The position numbers and the translations under genes were made by a program. A DNA stretch of 64,000 nt from assembly GCA_052244495.1 (NCBI GenBank), contig JBQPXH010000009.1; one strand, 5' to 3'. Source of the stretch: Cereibacter_A sp052244495 (lineage in GTDB: Bacteria > Pseudomonadota > Alphaproteobacteria > Rhodobacterales > Rhodobacteraceae). Shown here in pieces: positions 51,414 to 60,921 of the stretch. The notes under the pieces were generated by a model that saw only the letters and a list, made by a program, of their open reading frames with translations, was not told where the DNA came from and did no database searches. Every line of letters begins with the position of its first letter. Position 1 is the first letter of the stretch.

Positions 51414-51439
51414 CCGGCCCCGCCTCAGAGCGGGGCCGG
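51414..51439 (+). terminator. hairpin after the aldehyde dehydrogenase
   Basis: Perfect 10-bp stem CCGGCCCCGC (51414-51423), loop CTCAGA, GCGGGGCCGG (51430-51439), 40 bases after the stop. No T-run; probably terminator or 3' stabiliser. Confidence 0.6.
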
Positions 51440-51776
51440 ACTGCCTGATCAGCTCCTGCCGCCAGGCCAAACGCCGCAGCAAAGACATGCGGATCGGACC
51501 CTCCCGGTCTACAGCAGCAACATGCTGAAGCCCGGCCCTCACCGATGGTGCCGGCAGATCCAGCGTCGCGATCCGCAAGTTCCGCATTGCCTTGCTCGGC
51601 CGTGGGCATGCGGCGCCAGGCGCAGGCATCATGGCCTCGCCCCGGATGACCGGCCTCTCCCCTATCCGACTGCCGTGTCTGTCGCCGACCCGCCGTGGGT
51701 GCTTCCCCCAGATCGCCACCCCCGCCGCCTGACAATGCGGCTGCCGGCTCAAGGTGTCGCTGCGCGCCGGTCATTG
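51440..51776. other. gene-free stretch
   Basis: No supported gene; overlapping ORFs on the minus strand have no family features. It lies between a terminator and an IS481 remnant, so may itself be decayed mobile DNA. Confidence 0.35.
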
Positions 51777-52036
51777 TCACCAACGTGCCGCGGGCAGGAG
51801 AACGCCCGTGACGAATCGCATAGCTTCCGGCTGCCTGGTGTTCAGTCCCGGCATTTGGTGGATCGGGTCGAGGATGAATCGCTCCGGCTCTGATGTCCAG
51901 ATCTTGCAGAGGTATCCATAGGGCGTGAGCCCGTTGAGGGTCTTGAGCCGTCGGGCGAAGGTCTATCCTGCGAGGAAGTCTGCGAGGTGTGCCCGCAACC
52001 GGTCATGGCTGTCATGGTGGAAGCGCCGGACGGTGG
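51777..52036 (-). pseudogene. IS481-family transposase, C-terminal fragment with stop
   Basis: The minus-strand reading gives VRRFHHDSHDRLRAHLADFLAG, then an in-frame stop (TAG), then TFARRLKTLNGLTPYGYLCK and IWTSEPERFILDPIHQMPGLNT, continuing into a short tail ending at TGA (51777-51779). These are the last 60 or so residues of IS481-type transposases of Rhodobacter. The catalytic DDE domain is absent and the in-frame stop makes it dead. Its 5' edge touches the stop of the GGDEF-EAL gene. Confidence 0.78.
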
Positions 52037-52045
52037 CCCGACCGA

Positions 52046-55000
52046 TCAGGCGCAGCGGTGCGCCGGATGCGCGTAGCGCAGCAGATCCTCCTCGCAGAGG
52101 GGATGCGCGAAGAGAAAGCCCTGCATCGTGTTGCAACCGATCCGGCGGATCACCGCAGCCTGCTCCTCCGTCTCGATGCCTTCGGCGATGGTCGCGATCC
52201 CGAGGTTCTCGGCGATTTCCACGATGGCGCGGACAAGATTGCGGGCGCGCTCGTCATGAGCGACCGGCGCGACGATCCGCCGGTCGATCTTCAGGGCCGA
52301 AGGCGCGATCTCCATCAGACCGATGATCGAGGCATGGCCCGAGCCGAAGTCGTCGATCTCGATCTCGATGCCTGCCGAACGGATGATCTCGAGATGGTGC
52401 CGGAAGGTCTCGCTCTCCTCCTCGACCAGGATCGACTCGAGCAGCTCGAACGTGACCCGTGTATCTCCTTCGGCCATCTCCTGCGCGAGGGCCACCACAT
52501 CCGCATCCCGGATCCGACCGGACGAGACGTTGAAACTTATCTTGGGAATGCACAGGCCCGCGTGCCGCCATCCCGCCAAGGCCGCGCGCGACTTCTCCAT
52601 CATCAGGCGGTCGATCTCGGGCATGATGCGTAGCTGCTCGGCCACGCGGATGAAGGCATCGGGTGCCAGCACGCCGCGCGTCGGGTGCCGCCAGCGCAGC
52701 AGAACCTCGATGCCGACCAGACTGCTGTCGAAGCTCGACACCTGCGGCTGGAAGAACGGCACGAACTGGTCTCCCTCCAGCGCCTCGTGCAACTCGGCGG
52801 CCACGGACCGGTCGTTCAGCAGACCACGGTGCAGTTCGGGCGTGAAGAACTCCATCCGGTTCCGCCCCCCGTCCTTCGCGCGATAGAGCGCCGCATCCGC
52901 GAACAGCTGCAGCTCGGCCGCGACCGAGGTGATGTCGTCCGTCTCCGCCACACCGAACGAGGCGCCGAAGCGGCACTGCCGGCCATCGTAGAGAACCGGC
53001 TGCGCCAGCTTCGACTGGATCCGGCCGATGATCTCCTCGACGGCAGCGCGCTTCGTTCCGGGCGCGAGAAGGACCGAGAATTCGTCGCCGCCGATGCGCG
53101 AGGCGAAGTCGCTCATCCGGAGGCTGCCGCGCAGCACGTCGGCCACGCGGATCAGCACCTGGTCGCCCGCCTCGTGCCCGAGCGTGTCGTTGACGTTCTT
53201 GAAGTGATCCAGATCGATGCGGACCAGGGCACAGTCTGCCGGCCCGCCATCCCGCGCGGACTCGATCCGCCGGGCCAGCATCTGGTCGAAGAAGCGGCGG
53301 TTCGGGAGGCCGGTCAATCCATCGTGCAGGGCCTGGCGCTCATTCTCGGCCCGCACCTCCTCGGCCAGCCGGTGCGCGCGCCTGAGTTCCGCCTCGCGCT
53401 CGACATCCGCCGTCACGTCGAGGAGCGCACCGGTCCATACCACCGCGCCGTCCGAGCCGAGACGGGGAATGGCGGTATCGGTCACCCAGAGCAGGCCCCG
53501 CGCGGGATGCAGGATGCGGACGCGGTTGTATCGGGGCGAAAGGCTCCGGGAGCTGTCGTCGATGGATCTTGCGTAGCGCGCCGCATCCTCGCGATGGAGG
53601 CGCTGCAGGATGCCCGCCTGCAACGCCTGGATCTCCTCGCGGCTGTAGCCGAGCAGCTGCTCGAAATGGGCGCTCGTGTAGGTGATGCGGATGTTTCCCG
53701 GGCCATAGCGGCGGATCTCGTAGAGACCGACGGGCGCGATCTCGGCTACCGACGACAGGCGTTCGTGCGCCTGGCGCAGGGCGGCGGCAGCCTCGCCGGC
53801 ACGCCGTTCCGTCTCGAGCTGATCGGTCATGTCGAAGACATTGCCGCACCAGATCACCGCCCCGTCCGGCTGCGCGAGGGGCACCGAGGACAGCATCATC
53901 CAGCGCAGGCCCTTCTCGGGGTGGGTCAGCCTGTAATGCATGTCGAGCGCAGTCATCGTTTCTCGCGAGTGCCGCATGCGCTCGGCGAGATCCACGAGGT
54001 CCGCGGGATGGATGTTGCGCGTGCCGGCTCCGCCGTCGGCCTCGAGCACCTCGCGGGGCACGCCGAGCAGGTCCGGCAGCCGGGCGCTGAAATACGGCAG
54101 GTCCACCTCTCCGCTCGCCGTCTCGCGGTGCTCGAAGAGCGCCCCAGGGGCGTTGTCCGCCAGCGTGTTCAGCCGTTCCCGTGCAAGACGCGCGACGTCG
54201 GCGGCTTCCGCAAGCTTCGCCTCGTCCCGCTTCATCTGGTCGATGCCGATCAACGCGCCGGCAAGGAGGGGCCGGTGCACAGTGTCGGACCGCTCGATCC
54301 AGCTCGCTGCGGCACGGTACCAGTGATAGCTGCCGTCGCCGTGACGCAGGCGGTGATCGTGCTCATAGGTCGGCGCGAGCCGTTGCTGCAGGGCCTCCAT
54401 GGCCGCAACCGCCCCCGGCAGATCGTCGGGATGGATCAGGCTGCGCCACCCGGCGTCCGTCGAGGGGAAGGCGCGCGGCTCGTATCCCAGCAGGCGGTAG
54501 GTCGCATCCGTGGCCCAGCCCTCGTCGCTTCCCGGCACGACGGTGAAATGGCCGATACCGCCGCGCAGCGAGGTGATCTTCAGCAATTCCTCGCGCATCT
54601 GCGCCGCCTCGAGCGCCGCTTCGGCCTCGGCCAGCGCCCGCGCAAGCCGTTCCTCGGTCTCGTTCCGCTCGGTGATGTCGACGAAGCTGCCGCAGATCAT
54701 GTAGGGCAGCCCGCTGGAGGAACGGTCCACCCTCCGGCCCCGCGAGGCCACCGCACACCAGCTGCCATCCGCGCGGCGGACGCGGAAATCGATGCGGTAG
54801 ATCTCGGTCCTGCCCTGCTCGATGGCGAGATGAGCCTCGACCACGGCGGGCAGATCGTCGGGGTGGATCATGGTGCGGAACTCGGGCGAGGTCATGACCG
54901 TATCCGCCGGCAGCCCGAGAAGCTCTCCAATGTTGTCGCCAAACCAGGACTCTCCGGTGTCCGGAACCCGCTGCCAAGCCACCACCTTGCCCGTTGCATT

Positions 55001-55516
55001 CGTAATGCGCAGGATCTCGACTTCCTCGAGCGCATCGGCAAGCGCTTGATGCGCCTCGCTCCGGGATCCCCGCGCGTCCTGTGCGGTGCGAAAGCCGGAG
55101 GCCCGCCTGCCGTCTGCCTGGCCAGGGTCCGAGGGCAGGCCCGCCGCCCGCCCCGCCCGGGGCAGAACGGGGCTTCCCTGCGCGAAGACGGCCACGACCC
55201 CCTCCTCGCCCGTCACGGCCGTCAGGTGACAGCCGAGGGTTTGGGTGCGTCCGTCCGGCCGGAGAAAGGAAATCGTCAGGGCCAGGCCATCCGCCGCACG
55301 CGAGAGAAGACTGTCACAGGCCGCTCCGACGGCCGCCACATCCTCCGGAGCGACGATCTGCGCTGGAGCCCACGCTCGTGCCCCTGGGTCGGTGATGCCG
55401 GTGCATTCGCGAAACGCGAGATTGGCAGCAAGCATGCGTCCGCCCTCCGCCATCAGCCAGGCCGGGCCGCTCAGGACGTCGATGTATGAGCCGAACCGTC
55501 GAAGCGTGCCGTCCAT
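52046..55516 (-). CDS. multi-PAS diguanylate cyclase/phosphodiesterase
   Basis: 1156 residues from the ATG at 55514-55516 (start uncertain; ATG at 55571-55573 with GGAG upstream would add 19). About five PAS modules in the N-terminal 730 residues, marked by repeated IHPDDLP or HREDA-type motifs and C-terminal DITE, DMTD and DVTA ends. GGDEF domain: LTGLPNRRFFDQ, VRIDLDHFKNVNDTLGHEAGD and an intact FASRIGGDEFSVLL near residue 806. EAL domain: GIEVLLRWRHPTRG (EVL instead of EAL), FNVSS, FELLES, IDDFGSGHAS, LKIDRRIV and AEGIETEEQ, so most catalytic residues are present. No TM segments; a cytosolic sensor of c-di-GMP turnover. Confidence 0.93.
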   Translation of the reverse strand: MDGTLRRFGSYIDVLSGPAWLMAEGGRMLAANLAFRECTGITDPGARAWAPAQIVAPEDVAAVGAACDSLLSRAADGLALTISFLRPDGRTQTLGCHLTAVTGEEGVVAVFAQGSPVLPRAGRAAGLPSDPGQADGRRASGFRTAQDARGSRSEAHQALADALEEVEILRITNATGKVVAWQRVPDTGESWFGDNIGELLGLPADTVMTSPEFRTMIHPDDLPAVVEAHLAIEQGRTEIYRIDFRVRRADGSWCAVASRGRRVDRSSSGLPYMICGSFVDITERNETEERLARALAEAEAALEAAQMREELLKITSLRGGIGHFTVVPGSDEGWATDATYRLLGYEPRAFPSTDAGWRSLIHPDDLPGAVAAMEALQQRLAPTYEHDHRLRHGDGSYHWYRAAASWIERSDTVHRPLLAGALIGIDQMKRDEAKLAEAADVARLARERLNTLADNAPGALFEHRETASGEVDLPYFSARLPDLLGVPREVLEADGGAGTRNIHPADLVDLAERMRHSRETMTALDMHYRLTHPEKGLRWMMLSSVPLAQPDGAVIWCGNVFDMTDQLETERRAGEAAAALRQAHERLSSVAEIAPVGLYEIRRYGPGNIRITYTSAHFEQLLGYSREEIQALQAGILQRLHREDAARYARSIDDSSRSLSPRYNRVRILHPARGLLWVTDTAIPRLGSDGAVVWTGALLDVTADVEREAELRRAHRLAEEVRAENERQALHDGLTGLPNRRFFDQMLARRIESARDGGPADCALVRIDLDHFKNVNDTLGHEAGDQVLIRVADVLRGSLRMSDFASRIGGDEFSVLLAPGTKRAAVEEIIGRIQSKLAQPVLYDGRQCRFGASFGVAETDDITSVAAELQLFADAALYRAKDGGRNRMEFFTPELHRGLLNDRSVAAELHEALEGDQFVPFFQPQVSSFDSSLVGIEVLLRWRHPTRGVLAPDAFIRVAEQLRIMPEIDRLMMEKSRAALAGWRHAGLCIPKISFNVSSGRIRDADVVALAQEMAEGDTRVTFELLESILVEEESETFRHHLEIIRSAGIEIEIDDFGSGHASIIGLMEIAPSALKIDRRIVAPVAHDERARNLVRAIVEIAENLGIATIAEGIETEEQAAVIRRIGCNTMQGFLFAHPLCEEDLLRYAHPAHRCA

Positions 55517-55727
55517 GATCCTGCCGCCATCCGCGCGGGGCCCCACTCCGGCGTCAGCGCCGGACCTTCCCATGCATGTCTCCGAATGCAAGGGCCCGGC
55601 ACGGCGATAGCCGGGACAAGGCGCTCCACGCAAGGAAAAGGCGTGGCGCGGAACTTGTCGAAGCGTGCCTCAATAGAGCGATTTGCAGGAAAGGCAGGCC
55701 GGTCCCGCGTTCTCCGCTCCCAAGCCG

Positions 55728-56273
55728 ATGTATGTCCTCAATTTGCCGGAACGCCCAGAGGGAGTGCCCGTTCACCGCGTGAAGGACCGACTGTGGAGGA
55801 CGATCATGCGCAGCGTCAGCCGCCGCGCAGGCAACACGGTCCCCGCTGCCTCCCGCCACCGACTGCGGGAAGCCGCTCCGTGCCTGCCGCGACCCGTGCG
55901 CTACGGTGGGCGAAATGGCTGCTTCGACGCCTGCGGCAACCGTGCCTGGGCCACGCCTGGCATCTTCCACCACGCTGTGACGGCCACGAGCGGGCGGCGG
56001 ACGGTCTGGACATTCAGCGACTGGACGGTTTTCGCCGAGGTCGCGACCGAGAACGGGCGCATCCTCCGCGAGTTTCCGGTCGAGGATATCATTGCCGCCA
56101 ATCCCGACATCGACATCCTGCAGATCCATCGTGCAGATATCGAAGATCCGTCCAGCAACGCCCGCAGCATGCAGAGCGACTGGATGCAGGGCGACTGGAT
56201 GCAGGATGCCCTCCACTTCAACGACGTCGATCCGCCGCGCGAGGACAGGGCCGCAGCCTTCCCCGCTTTGGCC
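55728..56273 (+). CDS. unrecognised ORF, possibly a gene remnant
   Basis: Open frame of about 180 codons with ATG at 55728. The middle (WTFSDWTVFAEVATENGRIL, REFPVEDIIAANPDIDILQI) has natural-looking composition, while the N-terminal third is Arg-rich and resembles frame noise. A short tandem repeat gives SDWMQGDWMQ near 56170. No domain recognised. It runs into the sulfotransferase remnant in another frame, so the two may be parts of one broken gene. Confidence 0.3.
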
Positions 56274-56274
56274 G

Positions 56275-56823
56275 CGGGGCACCTTCCGCTCGCTCACCTA
56301 CCGCGACATGCCAATCGCGCTCGCCCCCAACCTGTGGCGGCGGCTCGGCGGCGGGAACCGGCGGTCACAAGGCCCGCGCGAGTGGGTGCATGTCGATCGG
56401 CCCCTCGTGGATGCCGACAGCCCGGAGGGTCTCGAGGAAGTCTTCTGGCGCATCTTCGACGGCCAGTGCTACGTCGCGGCGGACCATCTTGCGCCGCACC
56501 GGCCGGACGCGGAGACGCTCTTGCGATATCAGGCCTGCATCGGCGCCATGCTCGCCGCAGACGAGGGACGAAAACGCCACTACCTGTCGAAGAACAACAA
56601 CGCGATCCTGCGGCTGGACTCGGTCCGTCAGGCCTTGCCCGAGGCCGTGATCCTCATTCCCGTCCGTCTTCCCACGGCACATGCCGCCGCGCTGCTTCGC
56701 CAGCATCGCAACTTCCTGAAGCAGCAGGACGAGGACGGCTTCGTGCGGTGCCTGCAGGAGCGCGCGCTGGATCGGACCCTCCGGCCGCGAGACCCGGGCA
56801 GGGCCGGCACGCTCGGGACCTGA
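56275..56823 (+). pseudogene. sulfotransferase-like fragment
   Basis: The frame reads GTFRSLTYRDMPIALAPNLW, VHVDRPLVDADSPEGLEEVFW, HYLSKNNNAILRLDSVRQALPEAVILIPVRLPTAHAAALLRQH and FLKQQDEDGFVRCLQ. The KNN...RL...PeA...PVR.P segment matches the 3'-phosphosulfate part of the Sulfotransfer_3 family. The N-terminal P-loop-like PSB motif is absent, and the C-terminus stops abruptly in an Arg-rich tail (ALDRTLRPRDPGRAG). Probably a decayed gene. Confidence 0.6.
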
Positions 56824-56913
56824 CTACGATCGGATGAATGAGAATCGGGTGGCGTGCAGCCAATCGCGCCCTGTCGGGGAACGTGCAGCCGGAGGATCTC
56901 CCTTCGGCCGGCG

Positions 56914-57990
56914 TTATGCGGAGACCTCCGACCCGTCGAAGGCGAGTTGAACCTTGACCGAACGGCTCCGGTCCGCTGCCGCTGCGAAGGCTTCGGCCGC
57001 CTGCTCGACCGGGTAGACGCCTGTCACCATGCGTTCGACCGGGATCGTTCCGGATGCGATCAGCGCGACCGCCTCGGGGAATTCGGCATCGAAGCGCTGG
57101 CAGCCGACGAAGTGGATCTCCTTGCCGACCAGCACGTTCAGGGGCAACGGGATCTCGCCTGCCACGCCGACCTGAGCCAGCGTCCCAAGAGGCCGCAGGC
57201 AGGCCAGCGCCATGCGAAGCGCCGGGGCCGCGGCCGAGCATTCGAAGACCACGTCGATCTGGCCCTTTTCGGCTTCGTAGCAGGCCATGTCGTCAGCATT
57301 CGTGGCCACGTTCACCGTCCGTGTCGCGCCCATCTCGCGGGCGATCCCCAAGGTGCGGTCCTGAAGGTCCGTCACGACGATTTCGGCCGCGCCACGCCGT
57401 GCCGCAAGTGCGGTGCAGAGTGCCCCGATGGGTCCCGCCCCCGTCACCAGCACCCGCTTGCCCGCCAGCGGACCGGCGACCGCCTCGGCACGGTTGAGGG
57501 CGTGGAGGCAGACCGACAGCGGTTCGGCACAGGCAGCGGCAGAGAGCGAGACCTCTGCACCGACCTTGATGCACTGGGCCGCTCGGATCACCAGCCTGTC
57601 GCGGAACATGCCCTGCTCGTGCGGCAGGCGCATCGCCGATCCCTTGAAGCGCATGTTCAGGCAGTGCCGCTCCTGTTCCTCGGCGCAGAAGCGGCAGGCA
57701 CCGCAGGGCTGGCTGGGATTGAGTGCCACCCGGTCTCCCGGCGCGAGGTCGCCGGCATCCGGGCCGACGGCGACCACCGTGCCAGCCGCCTCGTGCCCGA
57801 GGATGATCGGCTCTCGCACCCGGATCGTGCCGATGCCTCCGTCCTGCAGGTAGTGCATGTCCGAGCCGCAGATGCCGCCGGCGCTGACCGCCACGAGCAC
57901 TTCCCCGGGACCCGGGCCGGTAAAGGGCTCGGTCTCGATCCTCAGGTCGTTCTGCGCATGCAGGCGGCAGACGCGGGTCATGTCGGTCAT
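56914..57990 (-). CDS. zinc-dependent L-idonate 5-dehydrogenase-like enzyme
   Basis: 358 residues, MDR superfamily. Catalytic zinc: GGICGSDMHYLQDGGIG and GHEAAGTV. Structural zinc: CGACRFCAEEQERHC. NAD(P) motif VLVTGAGPIGALCTALAARRG. Closest in pattern to L-idonate 5-dehydrogenase (L-idonate to 5-ketogluconate), but polyol or aldonate substrates are possible. It lies last in the leftward TRAP operon, 7 bases after dctM. With uxuA nearby and no uxuB, it may act on a sugar acid in the same pathway. Confidence 0.83.
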   Translation of the reverse strand: MTDMTRVCRLHAQNDLRIETEPFTGPGPGEVLVAVSAGGICGSDMHYLQDGGIGTIRVREPIILGHEAAGTVVAVGPDAGDLAPGDRVALNPSQPCGACRFCAEEQERHCLNMRFKGSAMRLPHEQGMFRDRLVIRAAQCIKVGAEVSLSAAACAEPLSVCLHALNRAEAVAGPLAGKRVLVTGAGPIGALCTALAARRGAAEIVVTDLQDRTLGIAREMGATRTVNVATNADDMACYEAEKGQIDVVFECSAAAPALRMALACLRPLGTLAQVGVAGEIPLPLNVLVGKEIHFVGCQRFDAEFPEAVALIASGTIPVERMVTGVYPVEQAAEAFAAAADRSRSVKVQLAFDGSEVSA

Positions 57991-57997
57991 CGGATCC

Positions 57998-59275
57998 TCA
58001 CTTGTCGAGCAGCGACGGAAGTCCCGTGGCCAGCAGCGGGATGTAGGACACCAGCAGCAGCACGAGGATGTTCGTCAGAAGGAAGGGCGCGATCGCCCGG
58101 ATCACCGGGCCGAGCGGCAGGCGCGCGATGTTGGCGCAGATGAAGAGGCAGATGCCGACGGGCGGCGTCGTGAGGCCGATCATCAGGTTCAGTACCGCGA
58201 AGGTGGCGAAATGCAGCGGGTCGACCCCCACCCCCTGCGCCAGCGTAAGGAGCGGCACGAACAGGATGATCAGCGCCGCGATCGTCTCCATGAACATTCC
58301 GACGAACAGGAGCAGCAGGTTGATCAGCAGGATCACGAGGATGCGGTTGTCGGTGATCGAGAGAACGCCGTCGGCGATGGTCTGGGGGATGCGCTCGGAG
58401 ACGAGGATCCAGCCGAAGACATTGGCGAACCCCACGAGCGCGAGGATCGCCGCCGCCGAGACGGCGCTGTCCACGACGATCTTCGGCACCGCCCGCAGCG
58501 GCAGGTCCCGGTAGACGAAGGCGCCGACGACGAAGGCATAGATCGAGGCGACGACGGCGGTCTCGGTCGGCGTCGCGAAGCCCGTGAGCAGCCCGCCAAT
58601 GATCAGGCCCGTCATGGCCACGGCCCAGAAGGCGCCGAGGAAGGCGCGGCCAAGCTCGCCGACACCCTGCCACGGCTGGCGCGGAAAGTTCCGCCGTCGC
58701 GCGATGAGCCAGGCGGTGAACATCATGGCAAAGCCCATCATCAGCCCCGGCACCGCTCCCGCAAGGAACATCTTGCCGACCGAGATGCCCGAGAGCGACC
58801 CCACGATGATCATCGGCACCGAAGGCGGGATGATCGGACCCACGGTCGAGGAGGCCGCCGTGATCGCGGCCGAGAAATCGGCCGGGTAGCCCGCCTTCTT
58901 CATCCCGGGGATCATCATTCCGCCGACCGAGGCGGCATCGGCCACTGCCGTGCCCGAGATCCCGCCGAAGAGCATCGAGGCCGCGACGTTGGTCAGGCCC
59001 AGGCCGCCGCGTGCCCATCCGACCAGCGCCTGCGCCAGCCGCACGATGCGGTGCGTGATCCCGCCCATGTTCATCAGATTGCCCGCAAGGATGAAGCCCG
59101 GGATGCAGAGGAGCACGAAGCTGTCGATGCCCGCGAACATCTTCTGCGGGATCACCACCAGGGGCATGCCCGCAAAGAGCACGTAGGCTATGGAGGCAAG
59201 CGCCAGCGTGATGGCCACCGGAATGCCCAGGACCAGACCGCCGATGAACGTGCCGAGGAGAATGGCGAGATCCAT
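57998..59275 (-). CDS. dctM: TRAP transporter large permease (DctM)
   Basis: 425 residues, about 12 TM helices, DctM/SiaM family: LGTFIGGLVLGIPVAITLALASI at the start, GMPLVVIPQKMFAGIDSFVLLCIPGFILAGNLMN, IVGSLSGISVGKMFLAGAVPGLMMG, TPTETAVVASIYAF and a C-terminal FLLTNILVLLLVSYIPLLATGLPSLLDK. Na+-driven transport with the small permease. One base after dctQ. Confidence 0.94.
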   Translation of the reverse strand: MDLAILLGTFIGGLVLGIPVAITLALASIAYVLFAGMPLVVIPQKMFAGIDSFVLLCIPGFILAGNLMNMGGITHRIVRLAQALVGWARGGLGLTNVAASMLFGGISGTAVADAASVGGMMIPGMKKAGYPADFSAAITAASSTVGPIIPPSVPMIIVGSLSGISVGKMFLAGAVPGLMMGFAMMFTAWLIARRRNFPRQPWQGVGELGRAFLGAFWAVAMTGLIIGGLLTGFATPTETAVVASIYAFVVGAFVYRDLPLRAVPKIVVDSAVSAAAILALVGFANVFGWILVSERIPQTIADGVLSITDNRILVILLINLLLLFVGMFMETIAALIILFVPLLTLAQGVGVDPLHFATFAVLNLMIGLTTPPVGICLFICANIARLPLGPVIRAIAPFLLTNILVLLLVSYIPLLATGLPSLLDK

Positions 59276-59276
59276 G

Positions 59277-59780
59277 TCAGACGTCCTCTGCGGGCTTGTG
59301 CGGCAGGCCGTTTTCGGTGCCGCGGATCATGGCTACCACGCGCAGGGCAGCAAAAAGGACCAGCACACTCACCAGCACGAGGACCGAGGCGTGGACGAAG
59401 TCCATCCGTAGTCCGGAGGCCGGGGCGCTCTGCCGGCTGCCGATCGAGGTGAAGAACCAGGCCGGCCAGATGAGCAGCGCGCAGCCCACGGCCGTGGCGA
59501 GCGCGGCGAAGAGCCTGAGGACCCAGGGCAGCCTGCCCGGCAGCGCCTCGGAGACCAGATCGACGTTCACCATGTCGCCGCTGCGAAGCGAAAGGCCCGC
59601 TCCGAAGGCTGTGAGGTAGAGAAGTGCGAAGCGCGAGATCTCTTCGGTCCAGACGACCGCGGGGATCCAGCCCGACCGCCCCAGCAGCTGCAGGACGACG
59701 GCCAGGATGATCACGACGAAGGCGAGGCCGGTCAGGACGCGCATCGCACCCTCGGCGCCGCGGATGACGGCAGTCAGCAT
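59277..59780 (-). CDS. dctQ: TRAP transporter small permease (DctQ)
   Basis: 167 residues, 4 TM helices of the DctQ family: VLTGLAFVVIILAVVLQLLGR, VVWTEEISRFALLYLTAFGAGLSLRSGDMVNVDLV (the conserved WxEExxR region) and a last TM SVLVLFAALRVVAMI. Preceded by GGAGGATCCCTCC-like bases on the minus strand. A stable hairpin separates it from dctP. Confidence 0.92.
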   Translation of the reverse strand: MLTAVIRGAEGAMRVLTGLAFVVIILAVVLQLLGRSGWIPAVVWTEEISRFALLYLTAFGAGLSLRSGDMVNVDLVSEALPGRLPWVLRLFAALATAVGCALLIWPAWFFTSIGSRQSAPASGLRMDFVHASVLVLVSVLVLFAALRVVAMIRGTENGLPHKPAEDV

Positions 59781-59824
59781 GGAGGGATCCTCGAAAGGAG
59801 GGTGGTGGATCGGCGGAAGCCTGA

Positions 59825-59852
59825 ACCGGAGCGGACCCGAGCCCGCTCCGGT
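59825..59852 (-). terminator. intercistronic hairpin between dctP and dctQ
   Basis: Perfect 10-bp inverted repeat: ACCGGAGCGG (59825-59834) and CCGCTCCGGT (59843-59852) with an 8-base loop, just after the dctP stop. In Rhodobacter capsulatus dctPQM a stem-loop at the same place lowers permease relative to binding protein; a like role is inferred here. Confidence 0.65.
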
Positions 59853-59858
59853 CGCCGG

Positions 59859-60842
59859 TCAGTTCTGCATCGCGAGGATCTGCTCGACCGTCGGACGGAT
59901 CTCTTCGCTGACGCCGGAGAGAACAGCGTCGCGCGCCTTGTTGGCGAAGGCCGCCTGGTCGACCTCGACGAAGGTCACGCCCTTCGACTCGAGATCGGCC
60001 CGGATTTCCGTCTCGGCCTGCAGGAACAGCTCGCGTTCATAGGCCTGGGCGCGCTTCGCGGCTTCCATGACGGCTTCCTGATCCTCGGCAGAGAGCTTGC
60101 CCCAGGTGATCTCCGAAATCGTCAGATAGATCCACGACCGGACGTGATCGGTCATGTTGATGTGGCTCTGCACCTCGTTGAAGTTCGCCGACTGGATCAG
60201 GGCGAGCGGGTTTTCCTGCGCCTCGATCGTGCCGTTCTGCAGCGAGGTAAAGACTTCCGAGAACGCCATCGGGGTCGGCTGCGCGCCGAGCGCCTGCCAG
60301 ACGTCGAGGAAGAGCGGCACGTTCGGCACCCGCATCTTGAGGCCCTGCAGGTCGTCCGGGCTCGTGATCGGGCGATTGGATGTCAGCTCGCGCGGGCCAC
60401 GGGCGAAATAGGCGATCGGCCGCACGCCCGCCTTCTCGATGATCTGGGCCTCGACCTGCTGGCCGATCTCGCCGCTTGCGACCTCGTCCATCTGCTCGAG
60501 CGAGGTATAGGCATAGGGAAGCGCGAGCAGCGCCGCCATCGGCGCCCAGTTCTGCAGCGACTCGCCGGTGATCGTCATGTCCGCCGTGCCGAGCTGCATA
60601 CCGTTGATCAGGTCGACCTCCTTGCCGAGCGTCTCGTTCGGGTAGACCTCGACCGCAATCCGGCCATCGGTCAGCGCCGCGAGCTCTTCCGCGAACCTGA
60701 GCGAGGCCTGGTGCCAGACGTTCTGCTCGTTGGCGAGATGGCCGAGCTTGAGAGTGATCTCCTGCGCGGAGACGGCGGCGCCGGCAAGCTGCGCGGCGAG
60801 CGCCACGGCGATGACGCGGGTCGATCGGGTGATGACGGACAT
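59859..60842 (-). CDS. dctP: TRAP transporter substrate-binding protein (DctP)
   Basis: 327 residues with a Sec signal (VIAVALAAQLAGAAVSAQE). DctP-type: ITLKLGHLANEQNVWHQASLRF, YPNETLGKEVDLINGMQLG, ISTPDDLQGLKMRVPNVPLFLDVWQALGAQPTPMAFSEVFTSLQNGTIEAQENPLALI. The Arg in LKMRVP and the Asn-rich QNGTIEAQENP loop bind the carboxylate of the solute. From context (uxuA, GntR) the solute is likely a hexuronate or aldonate. First gene of the dctPQM-dehydrogenase operon. Confidence 0.93.
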   Translation of the reverse strand: MSVITRSTRVIAVALAAQLAGAAVSAQEITLKLGHLANEQNVWHQASLRFAEELAALTDGRIAVEVYPNETLGKEVDLINGMQLGTADMTITGESLQNWAPMAALLALPYAYTSLEQMDEVASGEIGQQVEAQIIEKAGVRPIAYFARGPRELTSNRPITSPDDLQGLKMRVPNVPLFLDVWQALGAQPTPMAFSEVFTSLQNGTIEAQENPLALIQSANFNEVQSHINMTDHVRSWIYLTISEITWGKLSAEDQEAVMEAAKRAQAYERELFLQAETEIRADLESKGVTFVEVDQAAFANKARDAVLSGVSEEIRPTVEQILAMQN

Positions 60843-60921
60843 GGTTCCTCCCTTGGTCGTCGGTTGAAGGCTTTGAACGCCTGCAACGCCTTTGGGTTCA
60901 GGCCGTCGCAGCGCGTTCAGG

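Noticed and set aside
52685..55489. 934-codon plus-strand ORF opposite the GGDEF-EAL gene
   Set aside because: Shadow frame of a high-GC gene; His/Arg/Gln-rich with no domains.
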